Part shown: positions 18,908 to 29,395 of the stretch, piece by piece
How positions within the stretch are numbered: the stretch's first letter is position 1
Layout of the letters: each line of letters opens with the position of its first letter
Assembly (NCBI RefSeq): GCF_003046545.1
Contig: NZ_QAAA01000004.1
Location: 1 to 64,000, forward strand
Direction of reading: 5' to 3'
Source of the DNA: Rhodovulum imhoffii
GTDB taxonomy: Bacteria; Pseudomonadota; Alphaproteobacteria; Rhodobacterales; Rhodobacteraceae
DNA: 64,000 nucleotides
Program-made: the position numbers and the translations under genes
The notes under the pieces: model-generated
What the model was told of the DNA's origin: nothing
Database searches by the model: none
Seen by the model: only the letters and a program-made list of their open reading frames with translations

Positions 18908-18933
18908 AAAACCGCCCCGGAGAACCGGGGCGG
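18908..18933 (-). terminator. Rho-independent terminator of ahcY
   Basis: On the minus strand, a perfect 9-bp stem (CCGCCCCGG / CCGGGGCGG) with a four-base loop is followed by TTTT. It begins 12 bases after the ahcY stop. Confidence 0.8.
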
Positions 18934-18945
18934 CGCGCGAAACGC

Positions 18946-20340
18946 TCAGTAGCGGTAATGTTCCGGCTTGAAGGGGCCTTCGGGCGAAACGCCGATATAG
19001 GCGGCCTGTTCCTCGGAAAGGGTGGTCAGCCTGACGCCGATACGGCCCAGGTGCAGGCGTGCAACCTTTTCATCCAGATGCTTGGGCAGGATGTAGACGT
19101 CGTTTTCATAGGCATCGCCGCGGGTGAACAGCTCGATCTGGGCCAGAACCTGGTTGGTAAAGCTGGCCGACATCACGAAGCTGGGATGGCCGGTGGCATT
19201 GCCAAGGTTCAACAGGCGGCCTTCGGACAGCAGGATGATCCGGGCGCCGCCGGGCATCTCGATCATGTCCACCTGATCCTTGATGTTCGTCCATTTGTGG
19301 TTTTTCAGCGCGGCGACCTGAATTTCATTGTCGAAATGGCCAATGTTGCCGACGATGGCCATGTCCTTCATCTCGCGCATATGCTCGATGCGGATCACAT
19401 CCTTGTTGCCGGTGGTGGTGATGAAGATGTCGGCGCTGTCGATCACGTCTTCCAGCACCACGACCTCAAACCCGTCCATGGCGGCCTGAAGGGCGCAGAT
19501 CGGATCGACTTCGGTCACCTTCACGCGGGCGCCCGCGCCCCGCAGCGACGCGGCCGATCCCTTACCCACATCGCCGTAGCCGCAGACAACGGCGACCTTG
19601 CCCGCCATCATGACATCGGTGGCGCGGCGAATCCCGTCCACCAGGCTCTCCTTGCAGCCGTACTTGTTGTCGAATTTCGACTTGGTGACGCTGTCGTTGA
19701 CGTTGATCGCAGGGAAGGGCAGCAGGCCTTTTTTCTTCAGTTCGTACAGGCGGTGAACCCCGGTGGTGGTCTCTTCGCTGACACCCTGAATCATGTCGCG
19801 CTGCCGGGTAAACCAGCCCGGTGTTTGCGCCATGCGCTTGCGGATCTGCGCAAACAGCGCCTCTTCCTCCTCGCTGGCGGGGGTGGCGATCAGGCTGTCC
19901 TCTCCGTTTTCAACGCGAGCGCCCAGCAGGATGTAAAGCGTTGCATCGCCGCCATCGTCGAGGATCATGTTCGCGCCGCCCTCGGGAAACTGGAAGATGC
20001 GGTCAGCGTAATCCCAGTATTCCTCCAGCGTTTCGCCCTTGATGGCAAAGACCGGCGTGCCCCCCGCAGCGATCGCGGCAGCGGCGTGATCCTGGGTGGA
20101 GAAGATATTGCACGAAGCCCAGCGCACATCCGCCCCCAGATGGACCAGCGTCTCGATCAGAACGGCGGTCTGGATGGTCATGTGCAGACTTCCGGCAATG
20201 CGTGCGCCCTTGAGCGGCTTGCTGTCGCCGTATTCCTGGCGCAAGGCCATGAGGCCGGGCATTTCGGTCTCGGCGATGTCCAGTTCCTTGCGACCGAACC
20301 CGGCCAGAGAAATATCCTTGACGATGTAATCCTGCGCCAT
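18946..20340 (-). CDS. ahcY: S-adenosylhomocysteinase
   Basis: 464 residues, the usual bacterial length. The enzyme splits S-adenosylhomocysteine into adenosine and homocysteine and so keeps SAM-dependent methylation running. Motifs include [27 protein letters not shown], the catalytic region [20 protein letters not shown] and the NAD-binding loop GYGDVGKG. The C-terminus ends FKPEHYRY, as in most homologues. The ATG at 20340 has GCAGGAGAA upstream. I checked the 5' region for a SAH-type riboswitch by eye and saw none, but this is not decisive. Confidence 0.96.
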   Translation of the reverse strand: MAQDYIVKDISLAGFGRKELDIAETEMPGLMALRQEYGDSKPLKGARIAGSLHMTIQTAVLIETLVHLGADVRWASCNIFSTQDHAAAAIAAGGTPVFAIKGETLEEYWDYADRIFQFPEGGANMILDDGGDATLYILLGARVENGEDSLIATPASEEEEALFAQIRKRMAQTPGWFTRQRDMIQGVSEETTTGVHRLYELKKKGLLPFPAINVNDSVTKSKFDNKYGCKESLVDGIRRATDVMMAGKVAVVCGYGDVGKGSAASLRGAGARVKVTEVDPICALQAAMDGFEVVVLEDVIDSADIFITTTGNKDVIRIEHMREMKDMAIVGNIGHFDNEIQVAALKNHKWTNIKDQVDMIEMPGGARIILLSEGRLLNLGNATGHPSFVMSASFTNQVLAQIELFTRGDAYENDVYILPKHLDEKVARLHLGRIGVRLTTLSEEQAAYIGVSPEGPFKPEHYRY

Positions 20341-20443
20341 TGCGCATTCTCCTGCTGATTTCGTTGCGGTGGACATAGCATTGCCCGTGCGGCTCGACAA
20401 TGTGTGCGGGCTGTGGCAACCGGAAACGCAAGGGAGAGTCGCC

Positions 20444-21037
20444 ATGAAACACCCCCGTGCCTGGCAAAGGATGCTTTCGGGCCGCCGGCTGGATCTGCTG
20501 GATCCGACGCCCGTGGACATCGAAGTCGAGGATATCGCGCATGGTCTGGCCTTTGTTGCCCGCTGGAACGGTCAGACAGAGGGCGATTACCCGTATTCCG
20601 TTGCCGAGCACTCCCTGTTGGTGGAGCAGATCTTTGCCCGGATCGTGCCGCAGGCGCCGGCGAAATGGCGACTGGCGGCGCTGCTGCATGACGCGCCGGA
20701 ATACGTGATCGGGGACATGATTTCACCGGTGAAAGCGGCGGTGGGGCCGGAGTACGGGGCCCTCGACGCACGTCTGGCCGCAGCGATCCATATCCGGTTC
20801 GGGTTGCCCGCCACGGTGCCCGTGCGGATCAAGCGGCAGATCAAGCGGGCCGACCGGGTGTCCGCCCGGCTGGAGGCAACCCAGATTGCCGGGTTCTCCG
20901 CGACCGAGGCGAACCGTTTCTTCGGGAAGCCGGACCCGGACCTGTCCGCGGGCCTGTGCCTGCACCTGCGTCCACCCGTCGAGGTGCGCGCGGCCTATAC
21001 CGCGCGTCACGCAGAATTGCTTTCGCAAATGGGCTGA
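20444..21037 (+). CDS. HD-domain hydrolase (YfbR-like)
   Basis: 197 residues. The HD metal-binding pattern is visible: VAEHS, then AALLHDAPE and, further on, KRADR. Together with [20 protein letters not shown] this resembles YfbR/YedI-type 5'-nucleotidase-like HD proteins; the substrate is unknown. ATG 20444 follows GGGAGAG. It is divergent from ahcY (103-base gap), and its last 31 bases overlap the end of the convergent cbbR gene. Confidence 0.8.
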   Translation: MKHPRAWQRMLSGRRLDLLDPTPVDIEVEDIAHGLAFVARWNGQTEGDYPYSVAEHSLLVEQIFARIVPQAPAKWRLAALLHDAPEYVIGDMISPVKAAVGPEYGALDARLAAAIHIRFGLPATVPVRIKRQIKRADRVSARLEATQIAGFSATEANRFFGKPDPDLSAGLCLHLRPPVEVRAAYTARHAELLSQMG

Positions 21038-22002
21038 GATCGCTCCGGGCGGGCGGGCAAGGCCAGGGGGGCCATGGAGTCGGCCCCCGGCGGCAGCGGC
21101 CCGGCCAGCGCGGCGGCGCGCGCATGGGTAACGAGGTGTTCCAGAAACGCCTCGGCCACAACGGAAAGATGTTTGCCCCGCGGGTAGGCGACCTGCCATT
21201 GGCGCAACAGCGGAAACCCCTTCACGTTCAGCGGTTTCAGCAACCCGAAGCGCCCTTCCAGCGCCAGGGTGTCACGGGACAGAATCGCAAGGCCCAGCCC
21301 GCCGATGACCGCCTGCTTGATGGCCTCGTTGCTGCCCAGTTCCATCCGCATCTTCAGGCGCAGCCCCCGTGCGGCAAAGAACCTCTCCGCCGCGAGCCGG
21401 GTGCCGGAGCCGGGCTCACGCAGGATGAACGGCTCTTCTGCGATGCGTTGGGGTGAGATTTCGTCCGCCTGTAGCAGCGGGTGGTCATGCCGGGCGAGAA
21501 TTGCCAGCGGGTTGTCGGCGATGGCGGTGGCAACCACGTCCAGCCCCTCGGGCGGGGTGCCCAGAACGCACAGATCGTCTTCGTTGCCGGTTAGCCGTGC
21601 AAGGACGGTTTGCCGGTTGGTAACGGTCAGGGCGACTTCCACTCCCGGATTGGCGGTGCAGAACTCCCCCAGCAGGCGTGGCATGAAATATTGCGCGGTG
21701 GAGACGATCGCCAGTTTCAGCCGTCCCTGGCGCAGCCCGCGCAGGTCGTCGAGCTGCATCTGCATCCGTTCCAGCCCATCGAGCGTTTCCTGCGCGGACT
21801 CACGCACCACATGCCCGGCTTCGGTCAGGTGAATCCGCTTTCCGATCCGTTCCAGCAGGGCCATGCCCAGCGTTTCCTCCAGCTGTTTGACCTGCGTGAA
21901 GGCGGCGGGCTGGGTCATGTTCAATTCCTCCGCCGCGCGGGTGTAGCTGAGATGGCGGGCAACAGCCTGAAAGACCTGAAGCTGACGTAAGCTGATGCGC
22001 AT
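21007..22002 (-). CDS. cbbR: LysR-type regulator of the cbb operon
   Basis: 331 residues. The N-terminal helix-turn-helix reads LRQLQVFQAVARHLSYTRAA, then ELNMTQPAAFTQVKQLEE, as in CbbR. The effector domain has the CbbR-like stretch REPGSGTRLAAERFFA. ATG 22002 follows AAAGG at a 7-base spacing. It is divergent from cbbL, the standard arrangement, and should activate cbbLSQO in response to metabolites such as RuBP or NADPH (family knowledge). Confidence 0.92.
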   Translation of the reverse strand: MRISLRQLQVFQAVARHLSYTRAAEELNMTQPAAFTQVKQLEETLGMALLERIGKRIHLTEAGHVVRESAQETLDGLERMQMQLDDLRGLRQGRLKLAIVSTAQYFMPRLLGEFCTANPGVEVALTVTNRQTVLARLTGNEDDLCVLGTPPEGLDVVATAIADNPLAILARHDHPLLQADEISPQRIAEEPFILREPGSGTRLAAERFFAARGLRLKMRMELGSNEAIKQAVIGGLGLAILSRDTLALEGRFGLLKPLNVKGFPLLRQWQVAYPRGKHLSVVAEAFLEHLVTHARAAALAGPLPPGADSMAPLALPARPERSQPICESNSA

Positions 22003-22122
22003 ACTATAACCTTTCATATATTCTGTTACTAAAAACTATTCATTTTGCCTTATTGCATCAAGGGGCCATAGTTTGCCCGTCCCAAGAAGGGCCAAAACAG
22101 CATAACCCCCGGAGGAGGCGAC
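22003..22122. promoter_or_regulatory. cbbR-cbbL divergent promoter region
   Basis: A 120-base region whose first 55 bases are strikingly AT-rich compared with the surrounding sequence (TATATTCTGTTACTAAAAACT and following). It holds several T-N11-A and TNA-N7-TNA arrangements of the kind CbbR binds; I cannot pick one with confidence. GGAGGAGG at 22111-22118 is the cbbL ribosome binding site. Confidence 0.6.
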
Positions 22123-23544
22123 ATGGCTGCCAAGAAATACGATGCCGGTGTGAAGGAGTACCGATCCACATACTGGGAACCCGATTACAAGGTAAAGGAC
22201 AGCGACGTGCTGGCCGTTTTCAAGGTGATCCCCCAGCCAGGGGTCGACAGGGAGGAAGCCGCCGCCGCAGTTGCCGCCGAAAGCTCCACCGGCACCTGGA
22301 CGACCGTTTGGACCGACCTTCTGACCGAGCTGGATTACTACAAGGGCCGGGCTTACGCGATCGAGGACGTGCCCGGCAATGACGATGCGTTCTATGCGTT
22401 CGTCGCCTACCCGATGGATCTGTTCGAGGAAGGGTCCGTCGTGAACCTTTTCACCTCGCTCGTCGGCAACGTGTTCGGCTTCAAGGCGGTGCGGTCGCTG
22501 CGTCTGGAGGACGTGCGCTTCCCGTTGTGGTTCGTGACCACCTGCTTTGGTCCTCCGCATGGCATCCAGGTCGAGCGTGACAAGCTGGACAAGTACGGAC
22601 GTCCGCTGCTGGGTTGCACGATCAAGCCGAAACTTGGCCTGTCGGCCAAGAACTACGGCCGTGCCGTCTACGAGGTTCTGCGGGGCGGTCTCGACTTTTC
22701 CAAGGACGACGAGAACGTCAACTCCCAGCCGTTCATGCGCTGGCGTGACCGGTTCCTGTTCTGCCAGGAGGCCATCGAAAAGGCCGAGGCCGAAACCGGA
22801 GAGCGCAAGGGCCATTATCTGAACGTCACCGCACCGACCGTCGAGGAGATGTTCAAGCGAGCGGAGTTCGCAAAGGAGATCGGGACCCCGATCATCATGT
22901 CGGACTATCTGACGCTGGGCTGGGCGGCGCATAACTCCCTGTCCAAGTGGTGCCGTGACAACGGTCTGCTGCTGCATGTCCACCGGGCCATGCACGCGGT
23001 GATGGACCGCAACCCCAACCACGGTATCAACTTCCGCGTCCTGGCCAAGCTTCTGCGCCTGCTGGGCGGCGATCACCTGCACTCGGGCACTGTCGTGGGC
23101 AAGCTTGAGGGTGACCGGGAGGCCACGCTGGGCTGGATCGACCTGCTGCGGGATCGCTATGTCAAGGAAGATCGCGATCGCGGTATCTTCTTCGATCAGG
23201 ACTGGGGGGCGATGCCGGGGGTTTTCCCGGTCGCGTCCGGCGGTATCCACGTTTGGCACATGCCGGCGCTGGTGTCGATCTTCGGCAACGATTCGGTCTT
23301 GCAGTTCGGCGGCGGCACGCTGGGCCATCCCTGGGGTAACGCGGCCGGTGCCGCGGCGAACCGGGTTGCGCTGGAGGCCTGCGTGCAGGCCCGCAACGAG
23401 GGCCGTAACCTGGAGAAGGAAAGCAAGGAAATTTTGACCAACGCCGCCAAGTCCAGCCCTGAACTGAAGATCGCCATGGAAACATGGAAGGAGATCAAGT
23501 TCGAATTCGACACCGTCGACAAGCTGGACACCCAGCACCGCTGA
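22123..23544 (+). CDS. cbbL: RuBisCO large subunit, form IA
   Basis: 473 residues. Catalytic elements are present: TIKPKLGLS (K168, K170), the carbamylated lysine K194 in GLDFSKDDE with D196 and E197, HVHRAMH, GDHLHSG, loop-6 lysine K327 in VVGKLEGD, and [15 protein letters not shown]. The C-terminus ([12 protein letters not shown]) and the partner cbbS point to form IA rather than the red-type IC common in Rhodobacterales. Residues 260-271 ([12 protein letters not shown]) differ from the usual HDYLTGGFTANT-type stretch. It is the first gene of cbbLSQO. Confidence 0.97.
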   Translation: MAAKKYDAGVKEYRSTYWEPDYKVKDSDVLAVFKVIPQPGVDREEAAAAVAAESSTGTWTTVWTDLLTELDYYKGRAYAIEDVPGNDDAFYAFVAYPMDLFEEGSVVNLFTSLVGNVFGFKAVRSLRLEDVRFPLWFVTTCFGPPHGIQVERDKLDKYGRPLLGCTIKPKLGLSAKNYGRAVYEVLRGGLDFSKDDENVNSQPFMRWRDRFLFCQEAIEKAEAETGERKGHYLNVTAPTVEEMFKRAEFAKEIGTPIIMSDYLTLGWAAHNSLSKWCRDNGLLLHVHRAMHAVMDRNPNHGINFRVLAKLLRLLGGDHLHSGTVVGKLEGDREATLGWIDLLRDRYVKEDRDRGIFFDQDWGAMPGVFPVASGGIHVWHMPALVSIFGNDSVLQFGGGTLGHPWGNAAGAAANRVALEACVQARNEGRNLEKESKEILTNAAKSSPELKIAMETWKEIKFEFDTVDKLDTQHR

Positions 23545-23566
23545 GCCGAGAAAAGGAGACATCAAG

Positions 23567-23923
23567 ATGAGCAACGTTCAGGATTATTCCTCGCGCCTGT
23601 CCGACCCGGCCAGCCGGAAGATGGGGACCTTCTCCTACCTGCCGGAAATGGACGCCGATCAGATCCGCAAGCAGGTGGAGTGGATTGTCAAGCATGGCTG
23701 GAACCCGGCCATCGAACATACCGAGCCCCAGTTCGCAACTTCGAACTACTGGTACATGTGGAAGCTGCCGATGTTCGGCGAAAGCGATGTGGATGCCATT
23801 CTGGCAGAACTGGAGGCCTGCCGTGCGGCCAACCCGGAGAACCACATTCGCCTGATCGGGTACGACAACCATACCCAGAGTCAGGGTGCCAGCATGGTGA
23901 TCTATCGCGGCAAGACCGTGTAA
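23567..23923 (+). CDS. cbbS: RuBisCO small subunit, form IA
   Basis: 118 residues, starting [18 protein letters not shown] and containing [32 protein letters not shown] and a [18 protein letters not shown] end. This is the green-type form IA small subunit; red-type proteins have a longer C-terminal extension. It starts 22 bases after cbbL with an AAAAGGAG site. L8S8 assembly with CbbL is expected. Confidence 0.96.
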   Translation: MSNVQDYSSRLSDPASRKMGTFSYLPEMDADQIRKQVEWIVKHGWNPAIEHTEPQFATSNYWYMWKLPMFGESDVDAILAELEACRAANPENHIRLIGYDNHTQSQGASMVIYRGKTV

Positions 23924-23929
23924 GCCATT

Positions 23930-23953
23930 CCGCCGCCCCGAGCGGGGCGGCGG
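23930..23953 (+). other. GC-rich hairpin between cbbS and cbbQ
   Basis: A perfect 10-bp stem (CCGCCGCCCC / GGGGCGGCGG) with a four-base GAGC loop lies six bases after the cbbS stop and 20 bases before cbbQ. No T-run follows (CCTTCC), so it is not a clear terminator. A partial terminator or an mRNA-stabilising end for the cbbLS message is a reasonable inference. Confidence 0.65.
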
Positions 23954-23973
23954 CCTTCCAAAGGGTGAGCGAG

Positions 23974-24777
23974 ATGACCGACGACCTTCAGCAATACCTT
24001 GTTCCGCAGGAACCCTATTATCGCGCCGTAGACGATGAAGTATCCCTCTTTGAGGCGGCCTACGCAGCAAAGATGCCTGTCATGCTCAAGGGGCCGACCG
24101 GCTGTGGCAAGACACGCTTCGTGGAGTATATGGCGTGGAAGCTGGGAAAACCTCTTGTTACCGTCGCCTGCAACGAAGACATGACTGCGTCGGATCTTGT
24201 CGGGCGTTACCTGCTGGATGCGGACGGGACGCGATGGCAGGACGGGCCGCTGACCTTCGCCGCCCGCCACGGTGCGATCTGCTATCTCGACGAGATCGTC
24301 GAGGCCCGCCAAGACACCACCGTGGTCATTCACCCGCTCACGGACAACCGCCGCGTGCTGCCGCTTGAGAAGAAGGGCGAATTGCTGCGTGCGCACGAAG
24401 ACTTCCATCTCGTGATCTCCTACAACCCCGGCTACCAGAGCCTGATGAAGGATCTCAAGCAGTCCACCAAGCAACGTTTCGGCGCGCTGGACTTCAGCTA
24501 CCCCAAGCATGGCGTGGAGGTAGAGATCGTCGCCCACGAAGCCGGCGTGGACAGTGCGGCCGCCGACAAGCTGGTCTCCATCGCCGAACGGGCCCGCAAC
24601 CTCAAGGGCCACGGGCTCGATGAAGGCATTTCCACCCGGATGCTGATCCACGCGGGCAGCCTGATGGCGCGTGGGATCGCCGCGCCTGCCGCTTGTGAGA
24701 TGGCGCTCGTCTCGCCCATCACCGACGACCCGGACATGCGCGATGCGCTGGATGCCGCTGTGGGAACCTATTTTTAA
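23974..24777 (+). CDS. cbbQ: RuBisCO activase subunit CbbQ (MoxR-type AAA+ ATPase)
   Basis: 267 residues. Walker A is GPTGCGKT (residues 40-47), Walker B is AICYLDE (about 101-107) and the sensor region includes [12 protein letters not shown]. CbbQ forms hexamers that, with CbbO, remove inhibitory sugar phosphates from form I RuBisCO (known for CbbQO). The presence of cbbQ and cbbO behind cbbLS assigns this as the form IAq type. ATG 23974 follows AAGGGTGAGCGAG. Confidence 0.94.
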   Translation: MTDDLQQYLVPQEPYYRAVDDEVSLFEAAYAAKMPVMLKGPTGCGKTRFVEYMAWKLGKPLVTVACNEDMTASDLVGRYLLDADGTRWQDGPLTFAARHGAICYLDEIVEARQDTTVVIHPLTDNRRVLPLEKKGELLRAHEDFHLVISYNPGYQSLMKDLKQSTKQRFGALDFSYPKHGVEVEIVAHEAGVDSAAADKLVSIAERARNLKGHGLDEGISTRMLIHAGSLMARGIAAPAACEMALVSPITDDPDMRDALDAAVGTYF

Positions 24778-24788
24778 GGGGGCGCGCG

Positions 24789-27080
24789 ATGGCTCAGACC
24801 CTTGCCGACCATGCCGACCTGACCGAAGATCTGACCCCGGCCCAGCGAGAGGCGCTGGCCGCCAACTGGGCGGATGCGGTGCGCGCGCTTTCCCCGCGCG
24901 GGCTGGACAACTGGATCAAGGGGGCCGTGGCGCTGCATCGCATGGGCCGGGGCGTGGATATCGCGGTGGTCTGGATCGAAACCGTTCCCCAGCTTGCCCG
25001 TGATCTTGGCGAAGACATCGTCCCCGATCTTGCGCAAAGCTGCCTTGGTTTTGCCTCCCGTACTTCCGGCGGTGTGATCGAGCGCATCATCGCCACGGCG
25101 CCCGTCGCCGCGAAGCGGTTGGGCGATGCGGATCTGTTCCGCTCCTACCTGCAGTTGCTCAACCAGCTTCTGGGCCAGGCCCCGCGCGGCTTGCGCCCGA
25201 TGCTGGACAAGCTTGAGGATCTGCTCGCGGTTCTGACGCTGGGCGGCCTGCGCCGCTGGGCCAGTTGGGGTGCGCAGGCGCATCGCAGCAATTTTGAGGA
25301 GCTTGCCCGTTATTTCGCGCTGGAGAGCGATGAATCCCGTGCCATGGTCCAGAAGGAACGCAAGGGCACCCTGTTCGTCGATATTCATCGACGGATCGGG
25401 ATGTATCTGCGTGCATTATGGGGGCGCGATTTCCTGATGCGCCCCACCGCGGGCGACTTCGAAACCCGCGAGGGGGCGCGACCCTTCATCGCCGATTTCT
25501 TCCTGCATTTGCCGGATGCCTATGACGACTGGAACGGACAGCCGGGGGTGGACCTTTACCGCGCCGCTGCCGCCCATGCCGCCGCCCATGTCATGTCGAC
25601 CACCGAGCGACAGGATGCCGACCCCCTGAACGCGTTGCAGCAAGCCTGTGTGGGCCTGTTCGAGGATGCCCGCGTCGAGGCATTGGCAATTGCCCGCTTC
25701 CCGCGGCTGCGGGATTTGTGGCGCCGGTTTCATACCTCACAGCAGGACGGGATCGGGGCGGTGTTCGATGCCGTCGCCCTGGCCCTGCTGGATCCGGGTG
25801 CCCCCTGTGAGGAGCCCCACGCGCGCTGGGCGCGTGACGCTTTCGCCGCAATCGACCTCAACGATCCCGCCGCCATCCGGGCGCTTGGGCTGGAGCTGGC
25901 CGAACGTTTGCGGGGCCAGCCGTTCTCCCCCTGGCGCGACGGGCAATCCGCGCCGTATCGCGACGATAATCGATACCTCTGGGAGGTCGAAGAGGCCGAC
26001 TGGGAAACAGCCGCTTTTCTTCCCGACCAGCAGGTGCGCAAATACGTCTCGGTTTCCGAAATGGTGAACGAGGTCGAGGTGGAAACCGCGGGCGATGACG
26101 CCCAGGAAATCTGGGTCTCCGCGACAGAATTTTTCGATGATGACGGTATTTCCTTCAACGAGAAGGAAGGCAAGGAGCCGACCGCCCCGCCCAGGCCTTA
26201 TGACGAGTTCGACTACCAGATCCAGATGAATCGCCCGGCCTGGGCGACGGTTCTTGAAAAACGGCCCAGGCTGGGGGATCCGGCGAAGGTGGATCAGATC
26301 CTTGCCGAGAACCGCAAGCTCATCGCCCGCATGCGGCACCTTCTGGAAGCCATGCAGCCGCAGGGTGTGCAGCGTATCCGCAAGCTGGAAGAGGGGGACG
26401 ATCTGGACCTGAACGCGGCGCTGGAGGCGCTGACCGACATCCGTATGGGCCGCCAGCCCGATCCGCGGGTGATGCTGCGCACGGTGCGCAAGACGCGCGA
26501 CATTGCGGTAATGGCGCTGCTGGACTTGTCGGAATCCACCAACGACCCCGCTGCCGGCCAGGACCAGACCGTGCTGGACCTGACCCGGAGCGCGACCGTC
26601 CTTTTGGCCGAGGCAATCCATACCGTGGGGGATGCCTTTGCACTGCACGGGTTCTGTTCTGACGGGCGGCACAACGTATTTTACCAGAGATACAAGGATT
26701 TCGACCAGAAATGGGATGAGATGCCGAAGGCCCGGCTGGCAGGAATGCAGGGGCAGTTGTCCACCCGCATGGGGGCGGCCATCCGTCACGCGGGGTATCA
26801 CCTGGGGCAGGTTTCTGCCGCCAAGAAGCTGATGCTGGTCCTCACGGATGGCGCCCCGGCCGATATCGATGTGCGTGACCCGCAATACCTGCGTCAGGAT
26901 GCCCGCGCCGCGGTGCAGGAGGTCGCCCGCAATGGTGTCATTCCGTTTTGCCTGACCCTGGATCCGCGGGCTGATTCCTACGTGTCGCAGATTTTCGGGC
27001 CGCGCAATTACCTGATCCTGGACAATGTCGAGCGCCTGCCGGAGCGTCTGCCCCAGCTTTATACCGGGCTGACACGCTAG
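24789..27080 (+). CDS. cbbO: RuBisCO activase adaptor CbbO (VWA-domain protein)
   Basis: 763 residues. The N-terminal half is a helical domain with no common motif. The C-terminal VWA domain has its metal-ion-dependent adhesion site: DLSES (579-583), then TRMG and LTDGAP. CbbO binds the RuBisCO large subunit through this site and docks onto the CbbQ hexamer (family knowledge). An acidic linker with DDAQEIWVSATEFFDDDG lies between the two parts. It begins 11 bases after cbbQ and ends the operon. Confidence 0.93.
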   Translation: MAQTLADHADLTEDLTPAQREALAANWADAVRALSPRGLDNWIKGAVALHRMGRGVDIAVVWIETVPQLARDLGEDIVPDLAQSCLGFASRTSGGVIERIIATAPVAAKRLGDADLFRSYLQLLNQLLGQAPRGLRPMLDKLEDLLAVLTLGGLRRWASWGAQAHRSNFEELARYFALESDESRAMVQKERKGTLFVDIHRRIGMYLRALWGRDFLMRPTAGDFETREGARPFIADFFLHLPDAYDDWNGQPGVDLYRAAAAHAAAHVMSTTERQDADPLNALQQACVGLFEDARVEALAIARFPRLRDLWRRFHTSQQDGIGAVFDAVALALLDPGAPCEEPHARWARDAFAAIDLNDPAAIRALGLELAERLRGQPFSPWRDGQSAPYRDDNRYLWEVEEADWETAAFLPDQQVRKYVSVSEMVNEVEVETAGDDAQEIWVSATEFFDDDGISFNEKEGKEPTAPPRPYDEFDYQIQMNRPAWATVLEKRPRLGDPAKVDQILAENRKLIARMRHLLEAMQPQGVQRIRKLEEGDDLDLNAALEALTDIRMGRQPDPRVMLRTVRKTRDIAVMALLDLSESTNDPAAGQDQTVLDLTRSATVLLAEAIHTVGDAFALHGFCSDGRHNVFYQRYKDFDQKWDEMPKARLAGMQGQLSTRMGAAIRHAGYHLGQVSAAKKLMLVLTDGAPADIDVRDPQYLRQDARAAVQEVARNGVIPFCLTLDPRADSYVSQIFGPRNYLILDNVERLPERLPQLYTGLTR

Positions 27081-27561
27081 GCCGGGCAGGCAGGGGCCAA
27101 AGAAAAACGGCGCTTGCCCTTCCAGCCCGCCTGTGCCGGGTTCCCGGGCAGGCGGAAAGCGTGCCTGGGAACCGCGCCTCCGCGACCGCCGTGTGAGGCA
27201 GAAGGGGAGATGCCGATCGTGAAATCAAAGGTGCGGCCCGTTCGAGTGCGTGGTGTCTTGCCGGGCGGATTGAGGGCCCGCGCGAAACGTACTTGCAAGG
27301 ATGGGATCTTGGCGGCCCGGCGCGAGGCCCGCCCGGCGAATCTCATCGGGCCGGGTCCGGCGTGTGAGGCTTTTCATTGGGCGCGACCTTCCGCCACCGG
27401 CTGGCTGAGGTGACAGGCAACCGGAAAAGACCGCGCTTTCCGGCATGGCCGCACACCGGGTCCGTCGGGTCACCCGGCACGGTCCCGTTTCGGAGAGACC
27501 GACGGCCAGATCCCGTCACGCCGGTGGCCGTCCGGGCCCGGCGCAATCGCGAGATTTTCAG
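27081..27561. other. Intergenic region with no supported gene
   Basis: These 481 bases separate the ends of the convergent cbbO and rlmN genes. The only structure I see is a weak GC-rich inverted repeat (CCGCCTG ... CAGGCGG) near 27127-27152. Open frames here have no ribosome binding site or recognisable product. Confidence 0.5.
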
Positions 27562-28791
27562 TCAGTGCACGTCAGGCGCGTTGGGACGGCGGACGATGCG
27601 TTCGGGTTGGGGCAGGCCGGCCTCTGCCGCGATCTCAAAGCGGGTTTTGCGCGCCCGCTCGGTCGCGGATTTCAACTGCCCGCAGGCGGCCATGATATCT
27701 TCACCCCTGGGGGTACGGATCGGGCTGGCGTACCCCGCCTTGTAGACGATGTCGGCAAAAGCCTCGATCCGCTCCCAGCCGGACCGTTTGTAGGGGGCGC
27801 CGGGCCATTCGTTGAACGGGATCAGGTTGATCTTGGCCGGAATGCCCGCGATCAGCCTGACAAGGCGGCGCGCGTCTTCGTCGCTGTCGTTGATGTCCTT
27901 GAGCATCACGTATTCGAATGTGATCCGTTCGGAGTTGGACAGCTTCGGATAGGCGCGCAGAGCCTCGAACAACTTTTCCAGGTTGTATTTGCGATTGATC
28001 GGAACGATCTGATTGCGCAGCGTGTCCGTGGTGGCGTGCAGGGACACCGCCAGCATGCAGCCGATCTCTGTCGCGGTGCGGGCGATTTCGGGCACCACGC
28101 CAGAGGTGGACAGCGTGATCCGCCGCCGGCTGAGCGACAGCCCCTCCCCATCCATGGTGATGCGCATCGCGTCGCGCACCGCATCGAAGTTATAGAGCGG
28201 TTCTCCCATGCCCATCAGAACGACGTTGGAGACAAGACGGGTTTCGTCCTTGGGATGGCGTCCGGGTTCGGGCCATTCGCCGAGGTCGTCGCGGGCGATC
28301 ATGATCTGACCGACAATTTCCGCCGCCGTCAGGTTGCGCACCAGGCGCTGGGTCCCGGTGTGGCAGAAGGTGCAGGTCAGCGTGCACCCGACCTGGGACG
28401 AAATGCACAGCGTGCCGCGCCCGGTCTCGGGGATGTAGACCACTTCGACTTCATGTCCGCCCTGGATACGGACGAGGTATTTCCGCGTCCCATCGGCGGA
28501 GACATTGCGGGACACGACCTCGGGCACCGCAATGGTGAAATGGTCGGCCAGGCGGGCACGGTAATCCTTGGCGAGGTTGGTCATCTCGCCGAAATCGCGT
28601 ACCCCGCGCTGATAGATCCACTGCCAAAGCTGGCTGACGCGCATACGCACCTGACCGTCCGGTGTGCCGGCGGTTTTCAGGGCCTCGGCCAGTTGCGGGC
28701 GCGTCAGTCCGACGAGGTTGATCCTGGATTCCTCGGGCAGCTTGCGCGGAATTGTCACCGCCTCGGGCATGATCGGTGGGGTCGCGGTCAT
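27562..28791 (-). CDS. rlmN: 23S rRNA (A2503-C2) / tRNA (A37) methyltransferase RlmN
   Basis: 409 residues from ATG 28791, which has GGAG nine bases upstream; an ATG at 28806 is also in frame but lacks a site. The radical-SAM cluster motif is [11 protein letters not shown], and the family blocks [16 protein letters not shown] and [12 protein letters not shown] are clear. The C-terminal [16 protein letters not shown] carries the methyl-carrying cysteine (AACGQL). It methylates C2 of A2503 in 23S rRNA. Confidence 0.95.
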   Translation of the reverse strand: MTATPPIMPEAVTIPRKLPEESRINLVGLTRPQLAEALKTAGTPDGQVRMRVSQLWQWIYQRGVRDFGEMTNLAKDYRARLADHFTIAVPEVVSRNVSADGTRKYLVRIQGGHEVEVVYIPETGRGTLCISSQVGCTLTCTFCHTGTQRLVRNLTAAEIVGQIMIARDDLGEWPEPGRHPKDETRLVSNVVLMGMGEPLYNFDAVRDAMRITMDGEGLSLSRRRITLSTSGVVPEIARTATEIGCMLAVSLHATTDTLRNQIVPINRKYNLEKLFEALRAYPKLSNSERITFEYVMLKDINDSDEDARRLVRLIAGIPAKINLIPFNEWPGAPYKRSGWERIEAFADIVYKAGYASPIRTPRGEDIMAACGQLKSATERARKTRFEIAAEAGLPQPERIVRRPNAPDVH

Positions 28792-28861
28792 TTCGCGCAT
28801 CTCCATCGGGGTAAGTGCACCCCAGTACAGGATTCGGCGCGGGAAATAAACACCCCGCCGG

Positions 28862-29395
28862 TCAGCCGCCGCAGCGCCGGGCGGCTTCGTTGACCGCGGC
28901 GGTGAACCCCATCAGGGAAAACGTGTCCTTCGTTGTCGTCCCGCGTGAGGATACGCCGGTCGCGACCGCTTCCGCCCCGCCTTTCATCGCGGTCATGATC
29001 GCCGCCTGGTCGGCTTCCGAGGCCGGCCAGGCCCACTCCCCCTCGGTGAAGAAGTCATAGCTTTTGTCGCCGATCTGCATCTTTACCGTCGAGCCGGAGG
29101 CAAACGGGTAGCCGCCGGTAAACGAAATCTCCCCCTTGACGCTTTGCCCCGGCCGGTAGGACACGAATAAAAGGATATCGCCCCGCCGAACCTCGACGAC
29201 CTTGCCGTTGCGGGAGTTCACGGTTTTCTTGGGGGCAGAAACCCCCCAGCATTCGGTCGGGTTGTCTTCGACGAAGACGCTCCAGTCCGAGTTGGCGGCG
29301 ACGCGGTTCGACGAATCCTGCGCCTGCGCCGCGAAAGCCGTCAGCGCCATCAGGGCGCCGGTCAGCCCGTATCTTATCCGCTGTGAAGTGCTCAC
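28862..29395 (-). CDS. Invasion-associated locus B (IalB) family protein
   Basis: 177 residues from a GTG at 29395 with GGAGG six bases upstream. The N-terminus is a signal peptide ([14 protein letters not shown]). The mature part has the IalB pattern: [32 protein letters not shown] and a paired cysteine at the C-terminal end (RRCGG). It is periplasmic. IalB proteins are widespread in non-pathogenic alphaproteobacteria and their role is unclear, so the name does not imply virulence. Confidence 0.85.
   Translation of the reverse strand: MSTSQRIRYGLTGALMALTAFAAQAQDSSNRVAANSDWSVFVEDNPTECWGVSAPKKTVNSRNGKVVEVRRGDILLFVSYRPGQSVKGEISFTGGYPFASGSTVKMQIGDKSYDFFTEGEWAWPASEADQAAIMTAMKGGAEAVATGVSSRGTTTKDTFSLMGFTAAVNEAARRCGG

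Noticed and set aside
18958-20358. 466-codon open frame antisense to ahcY
   Set aside because: AhcY is full length and unmistakable; the antisense translation has no recognisable motif and no ribosome binding site.
20341-20443. SAH-type riboswitch upstream of ahcY
   Set aside because: No recognisable conserved pseudoknot core by eye; the 103-base gap is shared with a divergent gene. A covariance-model search would decide.
22036-23574. 512-codon open frame antisense to cbbL
   Set aside because: CbbL is complete with all active-site residues; the antisense product has no known fold and is a typical high-GC shadow.
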